A stretch of 7,231 nucleotides of DNA, taken from positions 1 to 7,231 of the forward strand of contig JAGUWA010000286.1 of NCBI GenBank assembly GCA_020062605.1. The letters are read 5' to 3'. This stretch comes from Parvibaculum sp. GTDB taxonomy: Bacteria > Pseudomonadota > Alphaproteobacteria > Parvibaculales > Parvibaculaceae. Of the stretch, positions 5,901 through 7,231 are shown piece by piece; positions within the stretch are counted from its first letter, which is position 1; every line of letters starts with the position of its first letter. The translations under genes were made by a program, and so were the position numbers. The notes below the pieces were generated by a model. That model had not been told where the DNA came from and ran no database searches. It saw only the letters and a list, made by a program, of their open reading frames with translations.

Positions 5901-7020
5901 ACGTATTGCGTGAAGTCTCGGGAATATTCAGGAAGTAGCGCGTGTGCCGGAGTTCGCCGCTGCGCAGGAGCGCGCCCTTCGTCGTCAGGTCTCGTAAATC
6001 TCTGGTGGCCGTTGCACGCGATGTCCGTGCGATGGCGATATAATTCTCGGCACTCAATCCGCCCGTGAAGCCGTCGGGCCCCTCGCGGAACATGCGCGCG
6101 AGCACCTTGTCCTGCCTCTCGTTCAGCATGCCCCGGAAGCGGTCGTAGAATTTCGTCTTTCCAATGAGGAATTCGATCTGGCGACGCGTCTCTTCCTGTG
6201 CTGCGAGGACGATGTCCGCGAAATAGATCAGCCAATCCGTAATCTCATTACTGCGATTGGCGCGAGCGAGGGCGTCGTAGTAGTCGTTGCGCCTGCGTTC
6301 GATCGTACGCGCGAGCGCGATGAGTGCCGGTGCGCCCTGCGACTGTGCGAGAGATTTTTGCGAGACCGCCCGGCCGACGCGGCCATTGCCGTCCTCGAAG
6401 GGGTGGATGGACTCGAAGTAGAGATGCGCGGCGCCCGCGCGTGCAAGCGAGGACAGAGGGGTTCCGCTGTCCGGGCCGGTGCCGTTGAACCAGGCGATGA
6501 AGCGCTTCATCTCGGCCGGGACTTTCGCCGAGGGCGGAGCCTCGAAATGCACCTTCTGTTTGTGAAGGGGGCCGGAGACGATCTGCATGGCGTCTTCATG
6601 CGTCCGGAAGGCACCGATATCGTGAAGGTCGGCTCGTCCCTGCATTAGCATGGCGTGCCACGCACAAAGCATGTCGCCGGACAGGGGCGTCTCCCATGAG
6701 CGATAAAGGCCGACCATCATTTCGGCGATGCCCCGCTCTGCGGGGGCGGCCTTCCGAGCGGCGGCGGCGAGGCCGAGCTGCTTGCGGATGGAAGACTGGA
6801 CGTTGTCGCGATTGAGGTGTTCGCCCTCGATTTCGGAGGTCTTGAGCGCTTCGGTGCTCATGAGTTCGACCGTCAGCAGCTCGCGGTCCCCGTCGCTCAG
6901 ATGAATGAAGGCACCAAGCAGCAGGCCCGAATTGCGAAGAAAACGGGTTTCCCGGGCCTCGAGGGCCTGTTGGTTCCACGAAAAATCCGGCCAGTCCGGT
7001 TGCTGCCAGTTCCAGGTCAT
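5899..7020 (-). CDS. Fic-domain protein (DUF4172 N-terminus, C-terminal winged helix)
   Basis: Encodes a 373-residue Fic protein. Fic enzymes usually transfer AMP, or another nucleotide-derived group, from a nucleotide to a hydroxyl side chain of a target protein. Residues 1-80 start with WNWQQPDWPDFSW, typical of the DUF4172 domain. TSEIEG (61-66) matches the [S/T]xxxE[G/N] inhibitory motif, so E65 should block the ATP site in cis (class II Fic). The active-site motif HPFEDGNGRVGR (206-217) is complete, with catalytic H206, D210 and R214/R217. A region at about 300-365 looks like a winged helix (IAIARTSRATATRDLRDL, then TTKGALLR). The start is set by the domain boundary; the only ribosome-binding candidate is GAGG, 12 bases upstream, inside a palindrome. 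No separate antitoxin gene is seen beside it. The target protein is unknown; self-modification or autoregulation is plausible. Confidence 0.95.
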   Translation of the reverse strand: MTWNWQQPDWPDFSWNQQALEARETRFLRNSGLLLGAFIHLSDGDRELLTVELMSTEALKTSEIEGEHLNRDNVQSSIRKQLGLAAAARKAAPAERGIAEMMVGLYRSWETPLSGDMLCAWHAMLMQGRADLHDIGAFRTHEDAMQIVSGPLHKQKVHFEAPPSAKVPAEMKRFIAWFNGTGPDSGTPLSSLARAGAAHLYFESIHPFEDGNGRVGRAVSQKSLAQSQGAPALIALARTIERRRNDYYDALARANRSNEITDWLIYFADIVLAAQEETRRQIEFLIGKTKFYDRFRGMLNERQDKVLARMFREGPDGFTGGLSAENYIAIARTSRATATRDLRDLTTKGALLRSGELRHTRYFLNIPETSRNT

Positions 7021-7049
7021 GAGCTATAGAAACCTCTTTCTATAACTCA
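7020..7049 (-). promoter_or_regulatory. Inner palindrome at the fic start codon (putative operator)
   Basis: TGAGCTATAGAAA (7020-7032) and TTTCTATAACTCA (7037-7049) are inverted arms of 13 bases with one mismatch, around CCTC. On the minus strand the centre reads GAGG, the only ribosome-binding candidate for fic, and the end of the palindrome reaches the first base of the ATG. It may act as a DNA operator, and in the transcript as a hairpin with GAGG in the loop. Confidence 0.75.
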
Positions 7050-7050
7050 C

Positions 7051-7056
7051 AATATA
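7051..7056 (-). promoter_or_regulatory. Probable -10 element of the fic promoter
   Basis: The minus strand reads TGTATATTG here: a TATATT box preceded by TG, which could be an extended -10. It lies exactly in the 14-base gap between the two palindromes, 31 bases before the ATG. No good -35 is present at 17 bases (GGTTCC lies inside the outer palindrome), consistent with an extended -10 promoter or an activator-independent weak promoter. Confidence 0.45.
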
Positions 7057-7063
7057 CAGATTT

Positions 7064-7094
7064 ATGAGTTATAGGAACCTTTCCTATAACTCAT
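7064..7094 (-). promoter_or_regulatory. Outer perfect palindrome upstream of fic (putative operator)
   Basis: ATGAGTTATAGGAA (7064-7077) and TTCCTATAACTCAT (7081-7094) are perfect 14-base arms around CCT. Together with the inner palindrome this makes four copies of the half-site TGAGTTATAG, at 7020, 7040, 7065 and 7084 in alternating orientation. The corresponding left arms are 44-45 bases apart, about four helical turns. It covers the expected -35 region of the fic promoter. Confidence 0.75.
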
Positions 7095-7136
7095 GCCGGC
7101 AGCTCAAACCGGAAAATCACGCTGGCGCGGCCGCTA

Positions 7137-7184
7137 GACCGTTTTCCAGGCAGGTGGAAACACCTGCCGGTTCGGAAAACGGTC
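7137..7184. repeat. Large imperfect stem-loop near the right edge
   Basis: GACCGTTTTCC (7137-7147) pairs perfectly with GGAAAACGGTC (7174-7184). Inside, GGCAGGTG (7149-7156) pairs with CACCTGCC (7161-7168) around GAAA. A single A on the left and GGTTC on the right are unpaired. The result is 19 base pairs in a 48-base element. There is no T-run on either side. It may be a palindromic extragenic repeat, a 3'-end structure of a gene beyond the edge, or a mobile-element remnant. Confidence 0.6.
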
Positions 7185-7231
7185 CAGACTATAAGCGACG
7201 AGCAGATTTTCACGATGAGACGGGATCGCAA

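Noticed and set aside
5273..6235. A 320-codon minus-strand frame across the DUF1150 gene, terminator and fic
   Set aside because: It runs through a strong terminator and is antisense or out of frame to clear genes; the product is Arg/Ser/Ala-rich, as usual for shadows.
7020..7094. CRISPR array or transposon ends suggested by the repeated palindromes
   Set aside because: There are only two palindromic units without spacers of equal length, no transposase and no target duplication; a promoter operator explains position and symmetry better.
7020..7231. A small antitoxin gene (FicA/VbhA-like) upstream of fic
   Set aside because: No convincing short gene is present, and the inhibitory motif is already in the Fic protein itself.
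7215..7231. Start of a plus-strand gene at ATG 7215
   Set aside because: Only five codons are visible, with no good ribosome-binding site or promoter.

Overview
The window looks like chromosomal DNA from a GC-rich alphaproteobacterium. The support is an Hsp20 gene followed by a DUF1150 gene, a HemP/HmuP-type heme operon, Fe-type SOD, strong G/C preference at third codon positions, and long antisense frames in every real gene. A Parvibaculum- or Hyphomicrobiales-like host would fit, but genus cannot be decided from this sequence.

Layout. Positions 1-3951 hold a heme-uptake operon on the minus strand, read right to left: hemP (a 56-residue gene), a TonB-dependent heme/hemoglobin receptor, a dedicated TonB, and the N-terminal half of the cytoplasmic heme-handling protein HmuS/HemS, which runs off the left edge. 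A probable promoter with a Fur-like 7-1-7 box lies at 4010-4050. Positions 4165-4782 (minus) encode an iron superoxide dismutase. Divergent from it, 5016-5841 (plus) carry an Hsp20 chaperone and a DUF1150 protein, behind a heat-shock (sigma-32-like) promoter and ending at a strong hairpin terminator at 5862-5900. Convergent to that pair, 5899-7020 (minus) encodes a Fic-domain protein with a DUF4172-type N-terminus, an intact catalytic motif, a built-in inhibitory motif and a C-terminal winged helix. Two tandem palindromes sit directly at its start. The last 137 bases contain a large stem-loop and no convincing gene.

How the parts fit. The first block takes up heme: the receptor brings heme across the outer membrane using energy from TonB, HmuS receives it in the cytoplasm, and an ABC importer (hmuTUV) is expected beyond the left edge. 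HemP is a small regulator of this uptake in relatives. FeSOD, Hsp20 and DUF1150 form an iron/stress neighbourhood, but nothing shows that they are co-regulated with the heme genes.

The most interesting part is the Fic gene's control region. Four copies of the half-site TGAGTTATAG form two palindromes. They bracket a likely -10 box, and the inner one also encloses the ribosome-binding site and reaches the start codon. This suggests tight autoregulation, perhaps by the Fic protein's own winged helix.
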